The notes under the pieces are model-generated. The model saw only the letters and a list, made by a program, of their open reading frames with translations. It made no database searches and was not told where the DNA came from. This document shows positions 51,901-58,996 of a DNA stretch of 64,000 nt, piece by piece. The stretch is from an uncultured Verrucomicrobiota bacterium (GTDB lineage: Bacteria > Verrucomicrobiota > Verrucomicrobiia > Opitutales > Opitutaceae), in the NCBI GenBank assembly GCA_903898675.1, contig CAIUGM010000014.1:186001-250000 (forward strand), read 5' to 3'. Both the position numbers and the translations under genes were made by a program. Position 1 is the first letter of the stretch. Each line of letters opens with the position of its first letter.

Positions 51901-52342
51901 TGTTCATGTTCGGCCCGAGAAGTCCCTGTCCGCCCTTCCCGCGCTCTTCCTTGCCGATGTAGGTTCCATATTGCCGCATCAGCGCGGCGTCCCAGCTGGC
52001 TGCGATCGTGATCGGCGCCGGAAAGGCGGTCACCTCGGTGTTCCAGTCGCCCGCACCACCCGGTCCGTCCTGAAAACCCAGCGCCGGAATGCCCAGCCGT
52101 TTGTTGCCGGGTATATTTCCGATATACGGCACGCCCGCTCCACTGATCATGGTGATTTTTTCGGCCTGGGTCATCTCGGCCAGGAGTGCGTCCGCCCGCT
52201 GGGCCGCCGTGAGTGCCTGGTTGGTCCAAACCTGGGCCGGCAGCCGGATTGCCAGCCCCAGTCCGCATAGGGCCAGGACCAGCAAAACGGCGAAGTGGGG
52301 GGAAGAATGACGGACAGGTTGCGGGTCAGGGTAATTTTTCAC
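48908..52342 (-). CDS. large secreted GH3 beta-glycosidase with three carbohydrate-binding domains
   Basis: This 1144-aa enzyme has a signal peptide (FAVLLVLALCGLGLAIRLPA) and a GH3 N domain with FQDGPGGAGDW, KHFVCNDQETDR and the nucleophile Asp in GYDGFVMSDWDAYFG. A GH3 C domain (GAAGSEKPISTG) and a fibronectin-type domain follow. Then come an F5/8-type C domain (about 704-826, SSGADAAPMVDGNPATGWSS), a CBM6-like domain (about 847-987, GRIEAENYDLGGEG) and a second F5/8 domain (about 999-1127, SSVDSTNTAAAAFDGDP). It is a beta-glucosidase or beta-xylosidase; the binding domains imply insoluble glycan. Confidence 0.93.
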   Translation of the reverse strand: MKNYPDPQPVRHSSPHFAVLLVLALCGLGLAIRLPAQVWTNQALTAAQRADALLAEMTQAEKITMISGAGVPYIGNIPGNKRLGIPALGFQDGPGGAGDWNTEVTAFPAPITIAASWDAALMRQYGTYIGKEERGKGGQGLLGPNMNMARVYENGRNFEGYGEDPYLAAVMAAAGVQGIQSQGVFATIKHFVCNDQETDRWLANAAVDERTRQEIYYAPFRAAVNAGAGAMMSAYNRVNGRFAGESPALNATVKKLWGYDGFVMSDWDAYFGTVAAANNGLDMDMYNGGFTSEPLGAALARGQVPASDLDGMVRRILTTMFRLGDFDNPTTGNINAPVTTPVHQQFAREAAAAGTVLLQNKDSLLPLRAGSIKSIAVLGAAGSEKPISTGLGSGSVPLPYDISPMAGITRRAGPGVTVRYSQGEDNIPAAVALAKVSDLAVVCVGERTGEGTDRTSLALPGKQDELIRAVVAVNPHTVVVVYCSSATLMPWAAEVPAILVPWYPGQENGNALADVLFGDAEPTGRLPVTIPAAAGEVPAKTPAQFPGVSGRVAYAEGLEIGYRWYDANGVTPRFPFGHGLSYTTFAYRNLTVGAVSPSGQVRIGFDLANTGARPGTEVAQLYLGFPAKAGEPPKLLKGFQKLRLQPGEVRHVTFDLDWQDLANWDATARGWVVAPGTFNVSIGASARDLRLTASFPVNAVPSSDLANAALHRAVTVSSGADAAPMVDGNPATGWSSAAGGRQWAMVDLGLVKDLSRVRLQWGTDYAVRWALEISADAQQWKTVYETTQGGGGLDDILVSGRARYVRLTAMQPALPGAGYVLNEFEVYAQPQRPFGGAVPVLPGRIEAENYDLGGEGVAYAKSTVGNPGGVYRTDEDVGLERADDAGGGHLVAWINSGDWLEYTVNVPDESAIYHLGFRVASPAGGGLLRVRLDGLVLGTVTIPKTGGWENWQTISLPEVPIAGGTGSRALRLEVLAGGFNLNWIQVDRVTLCGTNNLALNQSASASSVDSTNTAAAAFDGDPRSHWTSQKDAAQWLSVDLGSVRDIARIRLDWQSGDWKDSGYGHAAFSRSYRLQFSTDGNTWTDIYATTDGFGGVNDLAVSGRARYVRLNSSEPANDRGVALYEFEVYPAIPAPAPVSQGKTP

Positions 52343-52411
52343 GGATGGGAGTTCAGGGTTAACTGATTCAAAAATTCCAAACCCTGGCCCGGTCGGGCCT
52401 GAGTCGGCGGG

Positions 52412-54664
52412 CTATTTCACCACCAAAATGCCTTTCTGCCGGATGTCCTGGCTCGATGCACCGAGCTGAACGTTGATCTGCCCGGGTTCCATCACCCAGC
52501 CGGTGTCTTTCCAGAACTTGAGCTGCTCCCGGCTCAGTGTGAAACTGACGGTGGTTGTTTCACCCGGCTGCAGGGTGACGCGACGGAAACCCTCCAGTTG
52601 CTTCGCCGGTCGCTTGAGCGAGGTGTAATCCTGGTGAATATAAAGCTGCACCACTTCGTCACCCGCCCGCGCGCCGGTGTTCTTGACGATCACGGAGACC
52701 GTCGCGGTCTGGTCGGGCGAGATGACCGCCGGCTCGATCTTGAGACCGGAGTAGTCGAACGCGGTGTAGCTCAGGCCGAAGCCGAACGGATACAACGGGG
52801 CATTGGGCGACTGATAGTAACCCATCGGCCCGGTGAAGACCGGATGGTTATAGTAGCACGGAATCTGCCCGACATTGCGCGGGAAGGTGACCGAAAGCCG
52901 GCCGCCGGGATTTACTTTGCCGAACAGCACCTCTGCCACCGCGGTGCCAGCGGACTGGCCGAGATACCAGCTCTCGACAATCGCCGGGACGTGATCGTTG
53001 ATCCAATTGATGGTGAGCGGCGCGCCGTTTTCCAGCACCACTACCACCGGTTTGCCCGTGGCCTGCATTGCCTCCACGAGCTTTTGCTGGCCGCCCACCA
53101 GGTCGAGGTTGTCGCGGTCCAGATTTTCCCCCGCCTGGTCGCGCGTCTGGCCCACGACGGCGATGATCACATCGGCCTGGGCGGCGGCGGCCACGGCGGC
53201 CGGGAGCCGCGTCATCGATTCGTTCTCCACTTCGCAGCCGGGTTCATAGCCGACCGCAGTGCCGGGGCCGACGGCCGCCTTCAGTCCGTCCACCATATTC
53301 ACATAAAACTTGGGGTGACTGGTGGAATAGCCGCCCAGATTCTGCCGCGTCGCCAGCGGACCCACGACCAGGATGTTTTTGAGCTTGGCCGGATCCAGTG
53401 GCAGCAGGTTGTGCTGATTCTTGAGCAGCACGATGGCTTTTTCGGCCGCCCGCAGCGCGAGCGCATCGTGCGCCGGATCGTTCAACACTGCCTGGTAATC
53501 GGGGCGGCGCGCGCTCGCCGGCGTGGTGAATTTTCCCTCGGCGATGAGTTTGGCAAACATGTCCTCCGGCCCGGTGTGATTGAGTATGGCCTGCTTGGTT
53601 TCATCCAGCGGCCCGTTATTGGTCCCCGTGGCAACCAGGCCGAGCAAGCGGAGCTTGAGCGTGAGTACCCGCCGCACCGCGCGGTCGATCTCAGTCACGG
53701 AAACCCGGCCGTTCTTGATCGCGTCGGGCAATCCCTTGTAGAGATCCCCGACCAATTCCATGTCCACGCCCGCCTTGAAGGCGCGAATCGCCGCGTCCGC
53801 GGGACTCGTGGCGTAAAGATGCGCCCAATCTTCCGCCAGACTGTAGACCTTGGGAATATCCCCCATGTCCGAGATGACGAAGCCGTCGAAGCCCCATTCC
53901 TTCCGCAGGACTTCGTCGAGCAGCCACGAGTTGACGTGGCAGGGCACCCCGTTGAGGGCATGGTGGGCGGGCATCACGGCGCCGAGGTGCGCCTCCTTCA
54001 CCGCCGCCTCGAACGGCGGGAAATAAATCTCGCGCAGCACACGCTCGGAGGTCTCAAAATCCTCGCCGTTCTGCCCCGCATAGGGTTCGCCATCGGCCAC
54101 GAAGTGCTTGGCCGTGGCGATGATCTTGTCCGGACCGTAGCGGTTCGCACCCGTGCCCTGCATGCCGTTGATGTAGGCCACGCCGCTCCGGCTGACGTGA
54201 TATGGATCCTCGCCGTAGGATTCCTCCACGCGACCCCAGCGCGGATCGCGGGCCAGACCCAGCATCGGGGTGAAGGCCTGGCCGATCCCGAGCGCCCGCG
54301 CCTCGCGTGCACCGGTCGCGGCGATCTGCTCCATCAGGTCCGGATCCCACATCGCGCCCATGGCGATCGCCTGCGGAAAGCAAGTCGCACCGTCGCTCAA
54401 CACGCCGTGCAGCAGCTCACAGGTCTCGAGATCGGGAATGCCCAGGCGCGGCACGCCATTGGGCTGGTAGGCGAGCAGTTGGAGAACCTTTTCCTCGAGC
54501 GTCATCCGCGCTATCAACCCGTCCACCTCGGCTGCCAGCTGTTGGGGTGGGACTTGGTGCGGCGGCACCGGCGGGTTGGCCTGGGCTCGCGCGGATACGC
54601 CGGCCAGGGGGATGAGCAGCGCGAGCGTCGCGCAACGGAGGCTGGCCTGAAATTGGATTGGCAT
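52412..54664 (-). CDS. secreted GH3 beta-glycosidase
   Basis: This 750-aa enzyme has a signal peptide (SLRCATLALLIPLAGVSARA) and a complete GH3 plan without extra modules: MTLEEKVLQLLAYQPNG, FPQAIAMGAMWDPDL, PRWGRVEESYGEDPY, KHFVADGEPYAGQNG, nucleophile Asp in GFDGFVISDMGDIP, then a C domain and a terminal fibronectin-like domain (LSREQLKFWKDTGWV). It is a beta-glucosidase or beta-xylosidase. The paralogous GH3 gene follows at 52342, 69 bp on, and a GH95-like gene precedes it by 35 bp, so all three are probably one transcript. Confidence 0.93.
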   Translation of the reverse strand: MPIQFQASLRCATLALLIPLAGVSARAQANPPVPPHQVPPQQLAAEVDGLIARMTLEEKVLQLLAYQPNGVPRLGIPDLETCELLHGVLSDGATCFPQAIAMGAMWDPDLMEQIAATGAREARALGIGQAFTPMLGLARDPRWGRVEESYGEDPYHVSRSGVAYINGMQGTGANRYGPDKIIATAKHFVADGEPYAGQNGEDFETSERVLREIYFPPFEAAVKEAHLGAVMPAHHALNGVPCHVNSWLLDEVLRKEWGFDGFVISDMGDIPKVYSLAEDWAHLYATSPADAAIRAFKAGVDMELVGDLYKGLPDAIKNGRVSVTEIDRAVRRVLTLKLRLLGLVATGTNNGPLDETKQAILNHTGPEDMFAKLIAEGKFTTPASARRPDYQAVLNDPAHDALALRAAEKAIVLLKNQHNLLPLDPAKLKNILVVGPLATRQNLGGYSTSHPKFYVNMVDGLKAAVGPGTAVGYEPGCEVENESMTRLPAAVAAAAQADVIIAVVGQTRDQAGENLDRDNLDLVGGQQKLVEAMQATGKPVVVVLENGAPLTINWINDHVPAIVESWYLGQSAGTAVAEVLFGKVNPGGRLSVTFPRNVGQIPCYYNHPVFTGPMGYYQSPNAPLYPFGFGLSYTAFDYSGLKIEPAVISPDQTATVSVIVKNTGARAGDEVVQLYIHQDYTSLKRPAKQLEGFRRVTLQPGETTTVSFTLSREQLKFWKDTGWVMEPGQINVQLGASSQDIRQKGILVVK

Positions 54665-54699
54665 CGTGAGATTGGTTTAAGGCGACAACTGCCGGCGAA

Positions 54700-57204
54700 T
54701 CAGAGGACGGGCAGCGGCTGCCCTTTCGGCACCAGCGTTACCGTGTCGCCCACGGTCGTGGTGATAACGAGCAGCGGGCCGGAGACCGTGCCCACATTTT
54801 TGCCATTCCGGTAAAGCGAAATTTCCGTCTGGTCCCAGGGATTATTCACCCGGCAGGAACCGCCCTTGCGTGATTGGATTTCGACATAGGCGACCCGGCC
54901 GTTCTGCAGTGAGGCGCTGATAACAAACGCATCGCGCGCCGCCAGGCTAAACCGCGCATCCCATTCCCGTGGCCAGGAGGGGAACAGAGTGTTGACCGGC
55001 TCCTTGCCCGGGGCCGGCGGAACGCTCTGCAGCAGGGAAAGGTGCAGGACCTGCGAGGCCATGCCCAGGCGCTCGCATTCAATTGCGCCCGGCCCTTCGT
55101 CCAGCCCCAGCCGATTGCGCAACACCCCGATGCTCCATTCACCCCGGCCGGTATAATCCAATGAAGCGGCGTGCTCGCGCGTCTGCACGAGGGCCGGCAG
55201 CATGTGCCTGATCGCCTCGGTCAGACCGAGGTTGCAGGCCGCGATCGGCACCCGCGAAAACGTGGCCCCCTTCTTCATTTCGGACATGCCTTTGGCCAGC
55301 TGGCGGTTGAATTCCGCCAGTACCCGGTCGTGCAGTTCCCGGTTGTCGGTGCCAAACGCGCACAAGTCGTAATACTCCGCCGGCTCGAGCGCGGGCGGAA
55401 CCGGCGCCAGATTATCCAGCATCTCCTGCCAAAGCGGACGCATCTCGGCGTCCACCCCGAGAATCTCGGAGGCCCGGATCGCCAGGGGAAACATCTCGTG
55501 CATCGCCGACAGTTCCTCCGGCGTGTCATCGGTGCCCCAATCGCTCTCATGATTGTTCACGTGATGAATGTGGTATTTTCCGTCGGCGCCCTTGGTGACA
55601 TTCGGATAGTTGCGATAGAACTCGGCGGCGCCCCGGATGACCGGATAGCCCTGCGCCCGCAGCCACGCCTCGTCGAGCGAATAGGCGTAATGCAGCCAGT
55701 ACACATAGGCGATCTTCGCCATGCCCGAATTGATGTGTGACGTCCAGGCCACGGGGCCAAGTTCCCCGGTAAGCTGCTCGTTCCGGGCGTCGGGCAGAAT
55801 CCGCCAGTTCCAGCGGCTGTCCATGCCGCTCTTGCCCCGCGCGTAGCTCATGAACTCCGCGGAACGGTCCTTCCACGGCTTCTGCCCAAGATAGAGCGCG
55901 CGCATGTCCGCCGCCACGCCCTCGGGCAGATCCTCCAGACCGTCGAACCAGCAGGTCTCGGGGATCCAAATCCCCTGGCTGCCCCACTGCTGGCGGGCGG
56001 CGAGCGCAAACGAGTCGAGGATCCGGTTGTAAGTCTTAAATACCGGGGCCAGCAATTCCGGCCGGTTGGCCGGCTCCAGGTAGTTGAAATAGGTTCCCTG
56101 GTTGTTCCACCAATACTCCGATCCCCATTCACGCAAATCGCCATTCGAACCCCAGAGCATCCCACAGTAGCGCGGCATGTAGTCGCCCCGGGAACACGAA
56201 CCCATGATGTACAGGAAAAAGGTGTAGTTCGCCTCGATCTCGTCGGCCACGCCGTCGGCACTGTGCAGCTGCACAAACGACTTCGACCAGTAGTCGCTCC
56301 ACCAGCGACGATTGTCGGCCAGCAAATCATCGAATGGCCGGCTCGCCGCCGCCTCCAGCTGCTTCAACGCGAGAGCGGCAACATCAATCTTCGGATCATA
56401 ACTGACCGCACTCGCCATCAGGGTGGTGAATTTTCCCTGCCCCGGTGCCACGGAGAGCCGCACCGTCAATTCATTGTAGTAGCTCGCCTTGGTCTTCCGT
56501 CCGGTCACGCCAATCGCCACGGCCGAGGCGCTGTAGAAATCCCCCTCGCGGAACTCCTGGACCAAAATGATGCGGCCATCGCGGATTTCCAGCCGCGACT
56601 CGGCGGTATGCGCGTTAGTTTTTACCTGCGTGGCGTGACGGCTTAAGAGCTCGTAGCTTTTCTGCGGCACATAATCCATGGCGTAGCGCAGCATGCGGAG
56701 GTCGATGTTCACCGCCGCCGGATGATCGCGCCGATCGTCCGTCTCGACGGCGATCACGTCGCCGTCGTTCCAGGCGAGCGTGCGGGATGTGACGCCATTG
56801 CCCGTCACTGTGGTCAGGCCGTCATTGACCGACAAGTGCTGCTTGAACGCGCTGCCCGTGAAAATACCGTCGCCATAATCCTCCAGGCTCATGTCGACAT
56901 AGCCGCAGCCGCTGGAATAAGCATTGTTACCGAGCGGAAAACTCCGGCTGTTCTTACCCATGCAGAACAGATCCACCCGGTTGATCTGGAAGTGAAGGGC
57001 GGCCGGCGTGGTCCAGACGAGCGTCCCCGTGCGCCCGTTGCCAAGGGGCGTGCCTTCCACGCTTTGGGCCACCGGCGTGGGGTAGTTCAGGTCCGCCCGG
57101 GCGACCAGTTTCTCCTGGTCCGCCTTGGACAGGCTGCCGGCCTGAACCGGGGCGATCGCGAGCGCAAGCAAGGCAAACCCGAGGGGCCATGGGTATTTTT
57201 TCAT
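54700..57204 (-). CDS. secreted GH95-like six-hairpin glycosidase
   Basis: This 834-aa protein has a signal peptide (KYPWPLGFALLALAIAPVQA). Its opening resembles GH95 (SVEGTPLGNGRTGTLVW), and its helical domain contains YCGMLWGSNGDLREWGSEYW, WNNQGTYFNYLEPANRPELL and NNHESDWGTDDTPEELSAM, in which acidic residues could be catalytic. The usual GH95 NTEMNYWP segment is absent in that form, so it may belong to a sister or uncharacterised family. The ATG at 57204 fits the signal peptide. Promoter copy C lies 122 bp upstream. Confidence 0.75.
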   Translation of the reverse strand: MKKYPWPLGFALLALAIAPVQAGSLSKADQEKLVARADLNYPTPVAQSVEGTPLGNGRTGTLVWTTPAALHFQINRVDLFCMGKNSRSFPLGNNAYSSGCGYVDMSLEDYGDGIFTGSAFKQHLSVNDGLTTVTGNGVTSRTLAWNDGDVIAVETDDRRDHPAAVNIDLRMLRYAMDYVPQKSYELLSRHATQVKTNAHTAESRLEIRDGRIILVQEFREGDFYSASAVAIGVTGRKTKASYYNELTVRLSVAPGQGKFTTLMASAVSYDPKIDVAALALKQLEAAASRPFDDLLADNRRWWSDYWSKSFVQLHSADGVADEIEANYTFFLYIMGSCSRGDYMPRYCGMLWGSNGDLREWGSEYWWNNQGTYFNYLEPANRPELLAPVFKTYNRILDSFALAARQQWGSQGIWIPETCWFDGLEDLPEGVAADMRALYLGQKPWKDRSAEFMSYARGKSGMDSRWNWRILPDARNEQLTGELGPVAWTSHINSGMAKIAYVYWLHYAYSLDEAWLRAQGYPVIRGAAEFYRNYPNVTKGADGKYHIHHVNNHESDWGTDDTPEELSAMHEMFPLAIRASEILGVDAEMRPLWQEMLDNLAPVPPALEPAEYYDLCAFGTDNRELHDRVLAEFNRQLAKGMSEMKKGATFSRVPIAACNLGLTEAIRHMLPALVQTREHAASLDYTGRGEWSIGVLRNRLGLDEGPGAIECERLGMASQVLHLSLLQSVPPAPGKEPVNTLFPSWPREWDARFSLAARDAFVISASLQNGRVAYVEIQSRKGGSCRVNNPWDQTEISLYRNGKNVGTVSGPLLVITTTVGDTVTLVPKGQPLPVL

Positions 57205-57325
57205 AGAAAGCGGACGGTCATGAGTGGCGCGCAGCCACCTGCTTGAGCAAATGCGCAACAGGCCGGGCAGGCAGACGTTTCGGGCTGGCTCATTCGGGGT
57301 AGAAAGGGGCTCAGACAGGACCAAT

Positions 57326-57388
57326 GTCGCAGAATACCACCGTTCGCACTACATCCTTTATCTCGGAAGCTGCGTGGAACATCTCAAA
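57326..57388 (-). promoter_or_regulatory. sugar-locus promoter element, copy C
   Basis: On the minus strand: TTTGAGATGTTCCACGCAGC, TTCCGAGATAAAGG, ATGTAGTGC and ATTCTGCGACA. The upstream half (TTCCACGCAGCTTCCGAGA) is conserved; the downstream half is degenerate. The 21-nt spacing between the GATAAAG and TTCTGCGAC boxes is kept. It drives the GH95-like/GH3/GH3 run and lies back to back with copy E. Confidence 0.75.
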
Positions 57389-57426
57389 TAGCGATTCATC
57401 CGCGGAATGCGGGTGGAAGTTTTTAC

Positions 57427-57489
57427 CGTGAGATCATCAGTGCCGAATTCGCGACAATCGACGTAGCACTTCGGACTCGTTTGTGCGAA
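57427..57489 (+). promoter_or_regulatory. sugar-locus promoter element, copy E
   Basis: CGTGAGATCATCAGTGCCG is followed by AATTCGCGACAATCGACG, TAGCACTTCG and TTTGTGCGAAAC. GAGAT and GCGAC boxes are 21 bp apart, and the GACAATC to TTGTGCGAA spacing is 21 nt. It faces the beta-propeller gene starting at 57618, 129 bp away, and is 38 bp from copy C on the opposite strand. Confidence 0.8.
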
Positions 57490-57617
57490 ACTGCCGCTGC
57501 CTCGAATAATTCCCCAACCCCGTTTCGTCAGGCCCAAGGCCGTCGCCTTCGCGGCCCACCGTTTCGTCCCTACCGTCCCATCGGCCCCGGGCAACGTGGC
57601 CAGGCTTGATCCATCCC

Positions 57618-58736
57618 ATGTACCCCAAACTTGTCTGGTTGATCCGAACCCTGCTCGCACTCGCCTTGCCGGCACTCGCGACTGCATTGTCCGCCGCCCC
57701 GGACGGTTGGAACGTACCCGTGGGCGCCAAGCTCGCAGGGCTGCAACTCTTCGATGGCTGGACCGATCCGCGGGAAGTGAGCGGGGACGTGAACGCCCCC
57801 GGCTGGCCCGATTCGTCGTACATTCTGGGCACGGCCGCCAAGGGCTACGAACTCCACTACAGCTATTGCCGCTATGACTTCGAGGACCGCACGCTCCGGC
57901 GCAAGCTGAACGATGTGGGTCAGCGCAGGGCGGGCCAGCTTTACCCCGCCTTCAATCTCTACAAGGCCACAGTAAAAAACGGTGCATGGGTGTCGGAGCG
58001 ATTGCCGTTTAATCCCCCGGGCCCGCTGGATTATGGCGCCGGCGGCATGGCCGAAGGCGGTTCACCCTATGTTTTTGTGCGCTTCGACAAGCCGGCCCCC
58101 GGCATGAAGCACGCCAGTGCCACGATCCTCGAGGTCTGGCGGGATGCGGCCGGCCAATGGGGCACGCCCGTCGAACTCCCGTACCCGGTGAACACCCAAT
58201 GCGTCCAGGACAACCCGACGCTTTCGGCCGACGGTCTGACGCTGTATTTTGACTCGGACCGGAAGGATGCCGCCGGGACGGAGTGGAAGCCGCGGAACGG
58301 GCGGTTGTTCAACGGCAACCGCACAATTTATGTCAGCCATTATCGCGAGGGACGCTGGAGTGACCCGGTGGCGGTGGCCGGGGCGCCGAACAACGCGGGC
58401 ACATCGAACATGCAGCCCTTTTTATCGGTGGATGGGCTCAGTCTGTATTGGACCGGACACGACCGCGGATCGCCGGCGATCAATTGTTTTTACCGCGCGA
58501 CGCTGCAACCGGATGGAAGTTTCCAGTCGCCCGTGCTGGTCGCGGAACCCACGCCGGTCGGTCCCGGCATGGACGGCAAGGTCATCGCCCTGGGGGAGAG
58601 TTCGGTCTCGGCCGATGGCGAACTGCTGGCCTTCGTCTTCGTGCGGGCGAGAATTACGGGGAAAAATCCGCCGGTCATCGGTCCGGCGGACAAAATCGAG
58701 ATCGGCATCGCCCTCGCCCGCCGGATTCATCCCTGA
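57618..58736 (+). CDS. secreted beta-propeller (PD40/TolB-like) protein
   Basis: This 372-aa protein has a signal peptide (YPKLVWLIRTLLALALPALATALSA-type start) and at least three PD40/WD-type blades: CVQDNPTLSADGLTLYFDSD, SNMQPFLSVDGLSLYWTGHD and GESSVSADGELLAFVFV. No catalytic motif is seen. It may bind glycan or be a protein partner of the exported enzymes. The start is ATG 57618, with TTG 57606 upstream rejected. It stands alone between promoter copies E and F. Confidence 0.7.
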   Translation: MYPKLVWLIRTLLALALPALATALSAAPDGWNVPVGAKLAGLQLFDGWTDPREVSGDVNAPGWPDSSYILGTAAKGYELHYSYCRYDFEDRTLRRKLNDVGQRRAGQLYPAFNLYKATVKNGAWVSERLPFNPPGPLDYGAGGMAEGGSPYVFVRFDKPAPGMKHASATILEVWRDAAGQWGTPVELPYPVNTQCVQDNPTLSADGLTLYFDSDRKDAAGTEWKPRNGRLFNGNRTIYVSHYREGRWSDPVAVAGAPNNAGTSNMQPFLSVDGLSLYWTGHDRGSPAINCFYRATLQPDGSFQSPVLVAEPTPVGPGMDGKVIALGESSVSADGELLAFVFVRARITGKNPPVIGPADKIEIGIALARRIHP

Positions 58737-58750
58737 ACGCCCGAAATCCG

Positions 58751-58813
58751 GGTGAGATTTTTCACGCAGCTTTCGCCACAATCGGTGTAGCACCAACGGC
58801 CGCCTTGTGCGAA
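58751..58813 (+). promoter_or_regulatory. sugar-locus promoter element, copy F
   Basis: GGTGAGATTTTTCACGCAGC is followed by TTTCGCCACAATCGGTG, TAGCACC and CTTGTGCGAAGC. The GAGAT box is 21 bp from the GCCACAATC box, which is 21 nt from TTGTGCGAA. It lies right after the beta-propeller gene and faces the second GH78 gene, 184 bp downstream. Confidence 0.8.
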
Positions 58814-58996
58814 GCTCCCCACGCCGCTTTCAACCCCCAACCCCGTTTCCTCCAAGTCCAGGCAATCCGCCCGGCAAGGCGATCGCCTGGCTGTCTGGAA
58901 ACAAACCCCGGTGAACCACCGGCTGCTCCCACCGAAGTGCACTGCGAGACTGCGGCCCGGTTTTCAACCGCCAGTCGAATCCATCCGCGCAATCCC

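Noticed and set aside
50210-52270. A 686-codon plus-strand frame antisense to the large GH3 gene
   Set aside because: The minus strand encodes a full GH3 enzyme; the antisense frame has an Arg/Gly/His-rich composition and no known domain.
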